Source of the DNA: Phenylobacterium sp. RIFCSPHIGHO2_01_FULL_69_31
GTDB taxonomy: Bacteria > Pseudomonadota > Alphaproteobacteria > Caulobacterales > Caulobacteraceae
Direction: 5' to 3'
Assembly: GCF_001824475.1 (NCBI RefSeq)
Contig: NZ_MHXN01000031.1
Location: 1-63,270 of the forward strand
Length of the DNA stretch: 63,270 nucleotides
Shown piece after piece: positions 16,799 through 25,066 of this stretch. The position numbers were made by a program, and so were the translations under genes. Numbering within the stretch: position 1 is the first letter of the stretch; every line of letters starts with the position of its first letter. The notes beneath the pieces are model-generated. The model ran no database searches. It was not told the origin of the DNA and was given only the letters and a program-made list of their open reading frames with translations.

Positions 16799-17944
16799 AT
16801 GGGTCAGAAGGCGGCACGGCTTGGCGTGGCGTGTACGATGCTCCTGGCGGCAAGCCATGGGCAGGCTGCAACGGGGTTCCGCTTCGAGGAGCAGACGAGC
16901 GTCGACGAGATGCGGGCGCGAATTCGCCGTGACTTCTCCGAAGCCTCGACACGCGATCAGGTGCGGACGGTGTTCGTGGCGGAAGGCGGGGCGACCTTGA
17001 AGTCCCATCCGCGGAAAGGCGACGTCGAGAAGTACATCTACGACATCAACCTATGCGGCTATTACGTCTGGCGCTGGAACGTCTCGGCGGATTACCGGGC
17101 CGACGGGCGGCTGAAGCAGCTCTACGTCAACGCCGAACCGGTGCTCGGCGGAGCCGAACCGGCGGACCCACCCAAGAAGGGCCCCTTCTACCGGAGCGAC
17201 CGGCCCCGGCCGCAGGCCTTCAAGGGCGAAGCAAGCCTCGCCGTGATCTTTGCGGACCGCGATGCCGATCCGAAGACGCCCGATGATCAGGACATTCTGA
17301 CCGGCGTCGGCCCCACGCGTGCCGACCCGCTCAACCTAGGCCGCGCATATCCCTACCGGGGGGAGGTATGGCGGTCGATCTTTGACGGCGACGATGCGCG
17401 TGTCGTCGTCCCGTACGCCGGCGATTGCGCCGCTGTGGACGCCAGCATTCTGCAGCAGCTCGGCGCCGCGGCGACTCCCATGATGAGGTCATCGCCGTCG
17501 ACCGGAGGCGCTGTCCAGAACGCCCCGCGCCCCACGACCTTGGACGAAGCGGGCGTGAAATCGTGGCTGGCGAGCCACATCAGATCGGACGGCTGGACGC
17601 TCATCACGGCGGACGGCGCAGCGGTGTCGTTCGGAGGCCCTGCCGGTGTCGCGAGACTGGCGGATGGCACACTGAGCGCGCTGGTGCGTCACGAGTACTA
17701 CGCGCCGGCGCCTTTCGGCGACGTGACGAGCCAGTCGAACCTGCAGAGTTGGAACGTGGACTGCAAGGGCCGCCGGATGCGGGTCCTCACGTTTGCGATG
17801 TTCGAGGGAAGCAACCTCAGCGGGCCGTCCTGGGCTCGGGCCTCTGCCCAGCCGGCGTGGGACGAGGTCGAGGCGGATTCGCCCAGAGGGCGCGCTGTCA
17901 AACGCATCTGCGAGGCGCCCGCCACCGGCCAGCCCCTGACGTAG
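16799..17944 (+). CDS. Exported protein with surface-adhesin-E-like C-terminal domain
   Basis: This protein has a signal peptide (MGQKAARLGVACTMLLAASH, cleaved near GQA). A first domain contains YIYDINLCGYYVWRW and a CNP1-like periplasmic pattern. After a Ser/Thr/Pro linker, the C-terminal domain carries GWTLITADG, LVRHEYYAP, WNVDCKGRRMR and a terminal VKRICE Cys. That second part resembles the small surface-adhesin-E/DUF-type domain seen in many proteobacterial exported proteins, with a Cys pair likely disulfide-bonded. Upstream in-frame ATGs at 16760 and 16709 are possible; 16799 gives the best leader and follows GGGGG. The function is unknown. Confidence 0.6.
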   Translation: MGQKAARLGVACTMLLAASHGQAATGFRFEEQTSVDEMRARIRRDFSEASTRDQVRTVFVAEGGATLKSHPRKGDVEKYIYDINLCGYYVWRWNVSADYRADGRLKQLYVNAEPVLGGAEPADPPKKGPFYRSDRPRPQAFKGEASLAVIFADRDADPKTPDDQDILTGVGPTRADPLNLGRAYPYRGEVWRSIFDGDDARVVVPYAGDCAAVDASILQQLGAAATPMMRSSPSTGGAVQNAPRPTTLDEAGVKSWLASHIRSDGWTLITADGAAVSFGGPAGVARLADGTLSALVRHEYYAPAPFGDVTSQSNLQSWNVDCKGRRMRVLTFAMFEGSNLSGPSWARASAQPAWDEVEADSPRGRAVKRICEAPATGQPLT

Positions 17945-17979
17945 TGCGCCCAAGCTCCGTCAGGCCGGAGGCGGCCCGC

Positions 17980-18297
17980 CTAGGGTCGCCGGCCGAAACG
18001 TTGACGTCTGAGCCAGATTGTTGCCGCGCCTGCCGCAAGGCACAGAGGCAGACTGGCGCCGCCGAACAAGATCGTGGCGATGAGTATGTACCCGTGGCGA
18101 TCCTCCCCGCGAAGGAGGCTCAGCGCAACCACGCCCGCCGTCGGCAGCAAAAGGCCACCGAGCACAGCGGAGAGGAGTGGCCTCGTTCGCCGCGTGGCGG
18201 CGTCGAGACTGGCGGCCGCGGCCGCCGTGACCATCAATAGCGTGACGGCTGTCACGATCATCCAAGGCTCAAGGCCGAGCATCTGCCACCCCGCCAC
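17980..18297 (-). CDS. Small membrane protein (105 aa)
   Basis: Three hydrophobic helices are visible (MIVTAVTLLMVTAAAAASL, LLSAVLGGLLLPTAGVVALSLL and ILIATILFGGASLPLCLAAGAATIWL), separated by short basic or acidic loops and ending in RRQRFGRRP. A GTG start at 18297 has GGAG upstream; ATG 18282 is the alternative. The helix layout and positive-inside charges support a real inner-membrane protein. I recognise no family. It converges with the preceding exported protein gene. Confidence 0.5.
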   Translation of the reverse strand: MAGWQMLGLEPWMIVTAVTLLMVTAAAAASLDAATRRTRPLLSAVLGGLLLPTAGVVALSLLRGEDRHGYILIATILFGGASLPLCLAAGAATIWLRRQRFGRRP

Positions 18298-18483
18298 CGC
18301 TCCGTCCGGCGCCTCGCGGCACTGTCGTCCGCCGCGCCAGTGTCTGCAACGCTCGATGGCGGTCCGCGCCAGGCATACGGGACTGAGACGTTCCCGAACG
18401 CGCCGCCGGCGGCGGGGGAGGTCGGGTCACGGCCCCCGGCGCCGGGATCGCGGTGATCGCCGGGCCGGGGGTCGCTCTCCACC

Positions 18484-19419
18484 TCAGCCGGTGAAGATCC
18501 AGTCGCCTGTGAGGCTGGTGAGCTGCACGCCCACCAGGGTCATCTGGGCGCCGCCGCTGAGGCTGACGACGACGTCGGCGCCGACCTGGGCGGTGGTGTA
18601 GGTGGAGCCGGGTTCGACCTTCACGCGGTCGCCCTCGGCGCGGCTGAAGTCCAGGACGCGGTCGGCGCCGGCGTCGCCGAAGACGTTGAAGAGGTCGGCC
18701 CCCGCGCCGCCCGAGAGGGTGTCGGCCCCGCGGTCGCCGGAGATCCAGTCCGCGCCGGCGCCGCCGCTGAGGCTGTCGTTGTCCTGGCCGCCGCGGACGA
18801 TGTCGTTGCCGGCCCCGCCGCTGCCGGTGTCGGCGCCGAGGTTGCCGTAGACGATGTCGTCGCCGTCGTCGCCGAGCAGCAGGTCATTGTCCTTGCCGCC
18901 GACCACCCAGTCGGATCCGAGCCCGCCGGCGACCGTGTCGTTACCGATGTTGCCGTGCAGGTCGTCGAACTCAGCCCCGCCGGACATGGAGTCGTCGCCG
19001 TCGTCGCCGCGGAGGTAGTCCAGGCCGCCGCCGCCCTCGATGGTGTCGTTCCCGGCGTAGCCGCGCATGCGGTCGGCGGCCGCCGAGCCGGTGATGGCGT
19101 CGGCGCCGGCGAGGATCGCAGACTTGGCCGCCTCGTTGTTGTTGGTGGTGGCCCAGGTGACGAACTGGGTGACGGGCAGGGAGAAGCCGGTCACGTCGAA
19201 CACCATCTGGCCGGACAGGCTTTGTTTCCAGCTCGTCAGCGTGCCGCCGGTGATGGCGTCGTTGGCGTAGGTGAACTGGCCGGTGAAATCGTCCTGCCAG
19301 GCGCCGTCCTGAAGGGTGAAGCGGGTGGCGGTGGCCACGGTCACGTCGCCCAGCAGCAGGTCGCTGACGATCAGGTCGTCGAAGTCGATGCCGGTCACGC
19401 CGGCGGTCAGGATGGCCAT
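18484..19419 (-). CDS. RTX (hemolysin-type Ca-binding repeat) protein, likely type I secreted
   Basis: This 311-aa protein has residues 1-105 as a unique domain (FTYANDAITGGTL) and about residues 105-245 as tandem glycine/aspartate nonapeptides of the GGxGxDxLx type (GYAGNDTIEGGGG, GGAGNDIVRGGQDND, GGAGADWISGDRG). These fold into a calcium-bound beta-roll. The end (DRVLDFSRAEGDRVKV and TLVGVQLTSLTGDWIFTG) is the usual C-terminal region of type I secretion substrates. There is no Sec signal. AAGGAGGA precedes the ATG. It follows the outer-membrane-protein gene on the same strand. Transporter genes are not adjacent. Confidence 0.88.
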   Translation of the reverse strand: MAILTAGVTGIDFDDLIVSDLLLGDVTVATATRFTLQDGAWQDDFTGQFTYANDAITGGTLTSWKQSLSGQMVFDVTGFSLPVTQFVTWATTNNNEAAKSAILAGADAITGSAAADRMRGYAGNDTIEGGGGLDYLRGDDGDDSMSGGAEFDDLHGNIGNDTVAGGLGSDWVVGGKDNDLLLGDDGDDIVYGNLGADTGSGGAGNDIVRGGQDNDSLSGGAGADWISGDRGADTLSGGAGADLFNVFGDAGADRVLDFSRAEGDRVKVEPGSTYTTAQVGADVVVSLSGGAQMTLVGVQLTSLTGDWIFTG

Positions 19420-19478
19420 GAGGTCCTCCTTCGGCGCCGCCGCGGCCGATGCGGCGGCGGCGCCTAGAGTTGACGGGA

Positions 19479-20138
19479 TCAGAAGCGGCGGGTCAGGCCG
19501 ACCTGCACGACAGGGAAGTACTTGAAGTCCTTGGCGTCATCGCGCGCCTCGGCCTCTTCCTGGCGCAGGCGGGCCTGGAAGTTGGCGTCGTTGGACAGCG
19601 TGCCGCCCGAGGCCGTGAGGTTCACGTCGGGCCGCTTGGAGAAGGCGACGCCGGCGAGGGCGCGGAAGCCCCAGCCCCGTTCGCCGACGTAGGTGTTGTC
19701 GAAGCCGAGGCCCACGAAGGGTTGGAAGTTGGAGAGCTTGGCCTCGCCGTCGAGGCGGCCCACCTGGGCGGGGGTGAAGGTCTGGCCGCCGATGTCCACG
19801 GCCGCGGTGGGCTGGGCGCGCAGGTTGATCTTGCGCTTGCCGACATAGGCGCCGCCCGAGACGAAGAAGGCGCCGCCGCCGGGATGCAGGTCGGCGAAGA
19901 CGCCGCCGGTCATCAGCTTGGCCTTCCCGTCGTAGTCGATGTCGGAATAGTCCTCGTCGCGGCTGATGCTGACGCCATCGATGGCGCCGCGCAGGACCAC
20001 GAGGTCGCTGACCTTGGCCGAGAGCTGCACGCCAATGCCGGGGGTGCCGACGTTTACGCCCACGGACATGTTCTGGGCGCAGGCCGGCGAGGCGGCCAAG
20101 GCGCCGAGTGCGGCGAGTGCGGTAAGATACGTCTTCAT
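19479..20138 (-). CDS. Outer-membrane beta-barrel protein
   Basis: This 219-aa protein has a signal peptide (MKTYLTALAALGALAASPAC, then AQ) and alternating hydrophobic/polar strands (SVGVNVGTPGIGVQLSAKV, FFVSGGAYVG, FQPFVGLGFDN, WGFRALAGVAFS). It has the C-terminal VQVGLTRRF with the terminal Phe needed for BAM-mediated insertion. It looks like a small 8-stranded barrel of unknown function. A stretch rich in charged residues (QARLRQEEAEARDDAKDF) precedes the last strand. It lies upstream of the RTX gene on the same strand (59-base gap), so both may be one transcript. An in-frame upstream ATG at 20159 is less likely. Confidence 0.82.
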   Translation of the reverse strand: MKTYLTALAALGALAASPACAQNMSVGVNVGTPGIGVQLSAKVSDLVVLRGAIDGVSISRDEDYSDIDYDGKAKLMTGGVFADLHPGGGAFFVSGGAYVGKRKINLRAQPTAAVDIGGQTFTPAQVGRLDGEAKLSNFQPFVGLGFDNTYVGERGWGFRALAGVAFSKRPDVNLTASGGTLSNDANFQARLRQEEAEARDDAKDFKYFPVVQVGLTRRF

Positions 20139-20473
20139 GTGGTTGAAATCCCTGATCACATTCTGGCTGAGGTGTGGTCGCCGTCCCCGGAGAGGACGGC
20201 TGTCGGGTTCGGCCCATCAGGCGTCGGTCGACGCCCGCGGTTCGCGCGGAGCCGAGGCCGGCTCGCCGCCGGCTCGTCGATGCATTGAGATGCCCCTGTC
20301 CGTACGGACGTTCCGCGTCCGACCCCGATGCAGAGGCTAGGTCGGCCAGGCGACGGCGGCCATTAGACCGGATGGGCTACAAGGGCTCGCGCGGCGGGCG
20401 ATAAATCGGGATAACGGGTTCGATCGACGGGAAACGTCGGGCCGGGAATCGCCGGCGAAACGGGGGGAAGGCC
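20139..20473. other. Divergent intergenic region
   Basis: These 335 bases separate the outer-membrane-protein gene (reverse) from the histidine kinase gene (forward). I see no credible gene. A perfect 12-base palindrome, GTCCGTACGGAC, lies at 20298-20309, roughly midway, and could be an operator for one or both transcripts. The kinase ribosome-binding site (GGGGGAAGG) is at the right end. Confidence 0.4.
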
Positions 20474-21805
20474 TTGGTGTTGGATCCGGCGTACCGGGAT
20501 CAGGTTCTCGTCAACGAGACGCGGACCGAGCTCAAGGGCAGCGTCGTCGCCTGGGTCGCCCTGACGGTCGGCACGGGATTCCTGGTCGCCGAGTTCGCAG
20601 GGAAGGCCGAGCGGTTCGGCTTCATCGCCTGGCTAGCGACGATCTCGGTCTTCCTGGGCGGGTGGTTCGTGGCCTGGGTGGCCTTCATCCTGCGGCCGCC
20701 CTCGGATGCGGCGATCCTGTCGCGCTGGATACCCGGCGCGAAGGCGGGGATGGTCCTGTGCAACCTCGCGACGGCCGGCAGCGTCTGGGTGTTCATGCCG
20801 GCGGCCGAGCCCGAGATGCGGGCCCTGCTGGTGGTGCTGTACGCCTGGTTCCTGATCGTCCAGTTCGCCGCGGCGACGGAAGCGACCCAGGTTCTGGCGA
20901 TTGCGGTCGTGCTGCTGCTGGGATCGTTGATCGGCTGGCTGGTGGTCGAGCAGCCGCCGCACTTCCTGACGCTCGCGCTGTTCCTGCCCCTTTTCGGGGC
21001 GACCCTGATCGCCATCCGCCGGTTTGTGCGCCAGGCCGTGGTGGCGGCGACGGAGGCCCGCGCGGCGGCCGAGGCCTCTCGCCGGGAGCTGGCCGCGGCC
21101 CTGGTCAGCCTGGAGCGGGAGCGGGACGCCAAGACCCATTTCATCCGCGCCGCCTCGCACGACCTGCAGCAGCCGCTGCAGGCGGCCGGACTGTTTCTCG
21201 ACCGGCTGAAGCCGGGGGCGCGCGACCTCGCCGCGCCCCTGGGGGGCCTTCGGAAATCGCTGGGCGTGGCGCGCACCCTGGTGGACTCGATGCTGGAGCA
21301 CCTGAAGCTGGAGGGCGGCGCGGTGCGGCCGGACCTGTCGCGCTTCACGGCGGGTGAGCTGTTCGACCGGGTGCTGCTGACGCAGGGCGCCGCGGCGGCC
21401 GAGGCCGGGATCGCGCTGTCGGTCGTTGGGCGGCGGGTGGCGCTGCACAGCGACCCGCGGCTGCTGGCGCGGGCGGTGGAGAACCTGGTGGCCAATGCGA
21501 TCCGGCATTCCGGCGGGCGGCGCGTGGTGATGGGCGCCCGGGCGGGGCGCGACGGCGTGACGATCTGGGTGGTCGACGATGGATGCGGGCTCAGCGTCGG
21601 CGACGAGGCGCGGATCTTCCAGCCCTTCGAGCAGGGCGGGCGCGTGGGCGCCTCGGGCGGCTTCGGCCTTGGGCTCGCCTCGGTGGCCGGATTGGTCGAG
21701 GTGCTGTCGGGTGCATGCGGCGCGCGGCGCGGGGTGACGCGCGGGGCGGCGTTCTTCATCCACCTCCCGGCCGATGCGGCGGAGGCGGCCCGATGCGCGG
21801 CCTGA
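20474..21805 (+). CDS. Membrane-bound sensor histidine kinase
   Basis: This 443-aa kinase has about six hydrophobic helices in residues 24-190 as an integral-membrane sensor, followed by a short coiled coil (ATEARAAAEASRRELAAAL). The HisKA domain has ASHDLQQPLQAAGLF (phospho-acceptor H229), and the HATPase domain has the N-box NLVANAIRHSGG, G1 DDGCGL and G2 GGFGLGLAS. The DLQQPL variant of the H-box is typical of the hybrid-type NahK/DLQQP subfamily. The TTG start follows GGGGGAAGG. Its end overlaps the response-regulator start by 13 bases, so the two form a cognate pair. The signal is unknown. Confidence 0.9.
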   Translation: MVLDPAYRDQVLVNETRTELKGSVVAWVALTVGTGFLVAEFAGKAERFGFIAWLATISVFLGGWFVAWVAFILRPPSDAAILSRWIPGAKAGMVLCNLATAGSVWVFMPAAEPEMRALLVVLYAWFLIVQFAAATEATQVLAIAVVLLLGSLIGWLVVEQPPHFLTLALFLPLFGATLIAIRRFVRQAVVAATEARAAAEASRRELAAALVSLERERDAKTHFIRAASHDLQQPLQAAGLFLDRLKPGARDLAAPLGGLRKSLGVARTLVDSMLEHLKLEGGAVRPDLSRFTAGELFDRVLLTQGAAAAEAGIALSVVGRRVALHSDPRLLARAVENLVANAIRHSGGRRVVMGARAGRDGVTIWVVDDGCGLSVGDEARIFQPFEQGGRVGASGGFGLGLASVAGLVEVLSGACGARRGVTRGAAFFIHLPADAAEAARCAA

Positions 21806-22362
21806 TCTGCGACGACCATCCGCTGATGCGCGAGGCGCTGGCGGGGGCGATGCGCGACCGCTGGCCGGAGGTCGCCCTGGACGAGGCGGGGGACTATCCG
21901 TCCGCCTGGGCCCTGGCGGAGACGGCCCGGCCCGACTTCCTGCTCGTGGACCTGTCCATGCCGGGCGCCGAGCCGGTGGCGGGGATCGAGGGGCTGCGTA
22001 CGCGGGCGCCCGATGCGCCGATGCTGGTGGTCACCGGCATCCAGGACGAGGCCGTGCTGGCGGCCGTGCGGGCCTGCGGGGTGGCGGGGGTCTATTCCAA
22101 GAACGCCGAGGCCGAGCTCCTGATGGAGGCGATCGGCGCACGGGTTCCCGGGCTCAAGGCGTGCGAGGCGGCGCGCCTGCCGCCCCGGCAGCGCGAGGTG
22201 CTGGGCCTGCTGGCGGAAGGGCTGACGAACAAGGAGATCGCCCGGCGCCTGGGCATCTCGCCGGCCACGGTGAAGGTGCATGTGGCGCGGCTCAGCGACT
22301 GGCTGGGCGCCGTCAACCGAACCGACGCCGTGGCCCGCGCCCAGAAGGCGCGGATCATCTGA
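21793..22362 (+). CDS. LuxR/NarL-type response regulator
   Basis: This 189-aa two-domain regulator has a receiver with an intact acidic pair (D7 D8), phospho-acceptor D53 (LVDLSMPG), switch T81 and K103. A C-terminal LuxR-type helix-turn-helix follows (LPPRQREVLGLLAEGLTNKE and GISPATVKVHVARL). It is the partner of the overlapping kinase and should activate or repress transcription after phosphorylation. Targets are unknown; the divergent outer-membrane-protein/RTX transcript next to the pair is a natural candidate. Confidence 0.92.
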   Translation: MRGLICDDHPLMREALAGAMRDRWPEVALDEAGDYPSAWALAETARPDFLLVDLSMPGAEPVAGIEGLRTRAPDAPMLVVTGIQDEAVLAAVRACGVAGVYSKNAEAELLMEAIGARVPGLKACEAARLPPRQREVLGLLAEGLTNKEIARRLGISPATVKVHVARLSDWLGAVNRTDAVARAQKARII

Positions 22363-22380
22363 GGCCGGCGGCCACCGGGC

Positions 22381-22581
22381 TCAGTGGGCGACGACCCACT
22401 GGCTGACGTAGGCGTGGGTGGCGCGGGCGAGCTTGGGCGGGCCCGAGAAATAGAACTCGCTGCCGAACATGACTTTGCGTTCGCGCCAGGTGAGGGCGCC
22501 GGTGTCTTCGGCCTGGAGGACGGAGCGCAGCTTGGCGCTCTTACCGTTGGGCACGAAGGCGACGTAGGTAGCGTCCGTCAT
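22381..22581 (-). CDS. Small hypothetical protein (66 aa)
   Basis: This compact reverse-strand gene begins with MTDATYVAFVPNGKSAKLRS and continues through a WRERKVMFGSEFYFSGPPKL stretch rich in aromatic and basic residues. GGAG lies 6-7 bases before its ATG. It converges with the response regulator (18-base gap) and diverges from the acylase gene. The composition suggests a folded, soluble cytosolic protein. I do not recognise the family. Confidence 0.65.
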   Translation of the reverse strand: MTDATYVAFVPNGKSAKLRSVLQAEDTGALTWRERKVMFGSEFYFSGPPKLARATHAYVSQWVVAH

Positions 22582-22728
22582 CGGGTAACTCCAACATGGC
22601 CCCGGAGACAAAAAGAGCTTGAGTCTCCGGGAGTTCCAAGCGCCGGGCGCCGGGCAGGGCGTCGTAGGCTGGACAAGCCGCCGGCGAGCGGGCGAGGTGC
22701 GGCCCTGTTCGGACTCGGAGGTACGCCC

Positions 22729-24891
22729 GTGCGGTTGGGATCGCTTGCCCTGGTGCTGTCGCTGCTGGCGACGCCAGCGATGGCCGACGAGATGGCCGAA
22801 TGGCGCGCGCAGGCGGCGCGGATCAGCATTGCGCGCGACGACTGGGGCATCGCCCATGTGAAGGGCAAGACCGACGCCGACGCGGTGTTCGGCATGGCCT
22901 ATGCCCAGGCCGAGGACGACTTCAACCGGGTGGAGACCAACTACCTCACCAACCTGGGCCGGATGGCCGAGGCGGAGGGGGAAAAGGCCGTGTGGCAGGA
23001 CCTGCGCCAGCGCCTGTTCATCACGCCCGAGGGCCTGAAGGCCGACTATGCGAAGAGCCCGGCGTGGCTGAAGGCGCTGATGGACGCCTGGGCGGACGGG
23101 CTCAACTTCTACCTGGCGACGCATCCTGAGGTGAAGCCGCGGGCGATCACGCGATTCGAGCCGTGGATGGCGCTCTCGTTTACGGAGGGCAGCATCGGCG
23201 GCGACATCGAGCGGATCTCGCTCAAGGACCTGGAGGCGTTCTATGGCGGGACGCGCTCGGCGGCCGTGGAGGACCCGTTCGCGTTCAAGGAGCCGTCGGG
23301 GTCGAACGGGATCGCGATCAGCCCGAAGATCACCAAGGGCGGCCATGCCCTGCTCCTGATCAACCCGCACACCTCGTTCTTCTTCCGCTCGGAGCTGCAG
23401 ATGACGAGCGAGGAGGGGCTGAACGCCTATGGCGCGGTGACATGGGGCCAGTTCTTCATCTACCAGGGCTTCAACGCCCACGCCGGCTGGATGCACACCT
23501 CGAGCGGCGTAGACGTAGTGGACGAGTTCGCCGAGACGATCATCCGCACGCCCGGCACGCTCATGTACCGCTATGGCAAGGAGGCCCGGCCGGTGACGGT
23601 GTCGACCGTGGACGTGCCCTACAGGGCCGCGGACGGGGCGATGAAGCGCCGCAGCTTTACGGTCTATCGCACCCACCATGGGCCGATCGTCCGGGCCGAG
23701 GGCGAAAAGTGGATCGCCTTTTCGATGATGCACAAGCCGGTGGAGGCGCTGCAGCAGTCGTTCCTGCGGACCAAGCAGACGGACCTGGCTTCGTTCCTGA
23801 AGGTGGCGGACCAGTTCAAGGCCAACTCGTCGAACAACACCCTATTTGCGGACAGCAAGGGCGCGACGGCCTATCTGCACCCGCAGTTCATCCCGCGGCG
23901 CGACGACCGGTTCGACTATACGAAGCCGGTGGACGGGGCGAACCCGGCGACGGACTGGAAGGGGCTGCACGCCCTGACCGAGGCGCCGCGGGTGATCAGC
24001 CCCGGCGTGGGCTGGGTCTACAACGCCAACGACTGGCCCTATGCGGCGGCGGGGCCGGACAGCCCGAAGCGCGAAGCGTTCCCGAAGTACATGGACGAGG
24101 CGGGCCAGAACCCGCGCGGACCGCACGCGATCCGGGTGCTGGAGGGGCGGACGGACTTCACCCTGGAGCGCCTGGTGGAGGCGGCCTATGACCCGTACCT
24201 GACCGCGTTTGCGCGGCTGATCCCGACCCTGACGGCCGCGTACGACGCCGCGCCGGCGGGCGATCCGCTGAAGGTGAAGCTGGCCGAGCCGGTCGCGGCT
24301 CTGCGCGCCTGGGACTTCAAGTGGGCGGCCACGTCGACCGAGACCTCGCTGGCGGTGTTCTGGGGCGAGGCGCTATGGGCCAAGGCGGCGCCGGCGGCGC
24401 GGGCGGCGAAGATGAGTGTCTGGGACTACATGGCCACGCGCAGCACCGACGCCGAGCGGCTGACGGCCCTGAGCGAGGCCACGGACCGGCTGACGGCCGA
24501 CTTCGGGACCTGGCGCACGCCGTGGGGCGAGATCAACCGCTTCCAGCGGCTGACCGGCGACATCGTGCAGACGTTCCGGGACGATGGGCCCAGCATCGCC
24601 GTGCCGTTCACCTCGGCCCAGTGGGGCTCGCTGGCCTCGTTCGGGGCCAAGCGCTATCCGGGGACCAAGCGCTACTACGGGACCAGCGGCAACAGCTTCG
24701 TGGCGGCGGTGGAGTTCGGGCCGAAGGTCCGCGCTGTGGCGGTCAGCGCCGGCGGTGAGAGCGGGGACCCCAAGAGCCCCCACTTCAACGACCAGGCCCA
24801 ACGCTACGCGGCCGGGGCGCTCAGGCCGGTGTACTTCTATCCGGAGCAGCTGGCGGGGCGGACGGAACGGACCTATCGGCCGGGGGAGTAG
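22729..24891 (+). CDS. Penicillin acylase-family N-terminal nucleophile hydrolase
   Basis: This 720-aa exported amidase precursor has a signal peptide (MRLGSLALVLSLLATPAMA) and an alpha chain starting RISIARDDWGIAHV. Autocatalytic cleavage is predicted before S192 (EPSG|SNGIAISP), which becomes the beta-chain N-terminal nucleophile; the downstream strings HALLLINPHTSF and SSNNTLFAD fit the family. Members cleave acyl-amide bonds in penicillins, acyl-homoserine lactones or related amides; this subgroup's substrate is unknown. The GTG start at 22729 is fixed by GGAGG 7 bases upstream and by the leader. Confidence 0.9.
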   Translation: MRLGSLALVLSLLATPAMADEMAEWRAQAARISIARDDWGIAHVKGKTDADAVFGMAYAQAEDDFNRVETNYLTNLGRMAEAEGEKAVWQDLRQRLFITPEGLKADYAKSPAWLKALMDAWADGLNFYLATHPEVKPRAITRFEPWMALSFTEGSIGGDIERISLKDLEAFYGGTRSAAVEDPFAFKEPSGSNGIAISPKITKGGHALLLINPHTSFFFRSELQMTSEEGLNAYGAVTWGQFFIYQGFNAHAGWMHTSSGVDVVDEFAETIIRTPGTLMYRYGKEARPVTVSTVDVPYRAADGAMKRRSFTVYRTHHGPIVRAEGEKWIAFSMMHKPVEALQQSFLRTKQTDLASFLKVADQFKANSSNNTLFADSKGATAYLHPQFIPRRDDRFDYTKPVDGANPATDWKGLHALTEAPRVISPGVGWVYNANDWPYAAAGPDSPKREAFPKYMDEAGQNPRGPHAIRVLEGRTDFTLERLVEAAYDPYLTAFARLIPTLTAAYDAAPAGDPLKVKLAEPVAALRAWDFKWAATSTETSLAVFWGEALWAKAAPAARAAKMSVWDYMATRSTDAERLTALSEATDRLTADFGTWRTPWGEINRFQRLTGDIVQTFRDDGPSIAVPFTSAQWGSLASFGAKRYPGTKRYYGTSGNSFVAAVEFGPKVRAVAVSAGGESGDPKSPHFNDQAQRYAAGALRPVYFYPEQLAGRTERTYRPGE

Positions 24892-24938
24892 GACGCGCCG
24901 CGCGATCCCACCCTGCGCGCCGCAGACGCTGTCTTTTA

Positions 24939-25022
24939 GACCACGGACCACACGGACGCGCTTTGCCGTTCGCGAGACCGGCGGGCCAGGACCCGTTCGT
25001 GTAGTCCGTGTGGTCCATGGTC
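24939..25022. repeat. Long inverted repeat between convergent genes
   Basis: Two 19-base arms (24939-24957 and 25004-25022) are reverse complements at 18 of 19 positions, with a 46-base middle. The arms consist of short GGACCACACGGAC-type units that are themselves repetitive. It lies between the stops of the acylase and the CtrA-like gene, so it could act as a bidirectional transcription end or be a dispersed intergenic repeat. Confidence 0.6.
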
Positions 25023-25066
25023 AATTTATCGGCGCTGACGCGCCATGCGGGCTTGCCGGATAGGCT

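Noticed and set aside
18600..19080. Regularly spaced repeats that could suggest a CRISPR or minisatellite
   Set aside because: The repeats are 27-base codings of RTX nonapeptides in one frame, with no conserved spacer structure.
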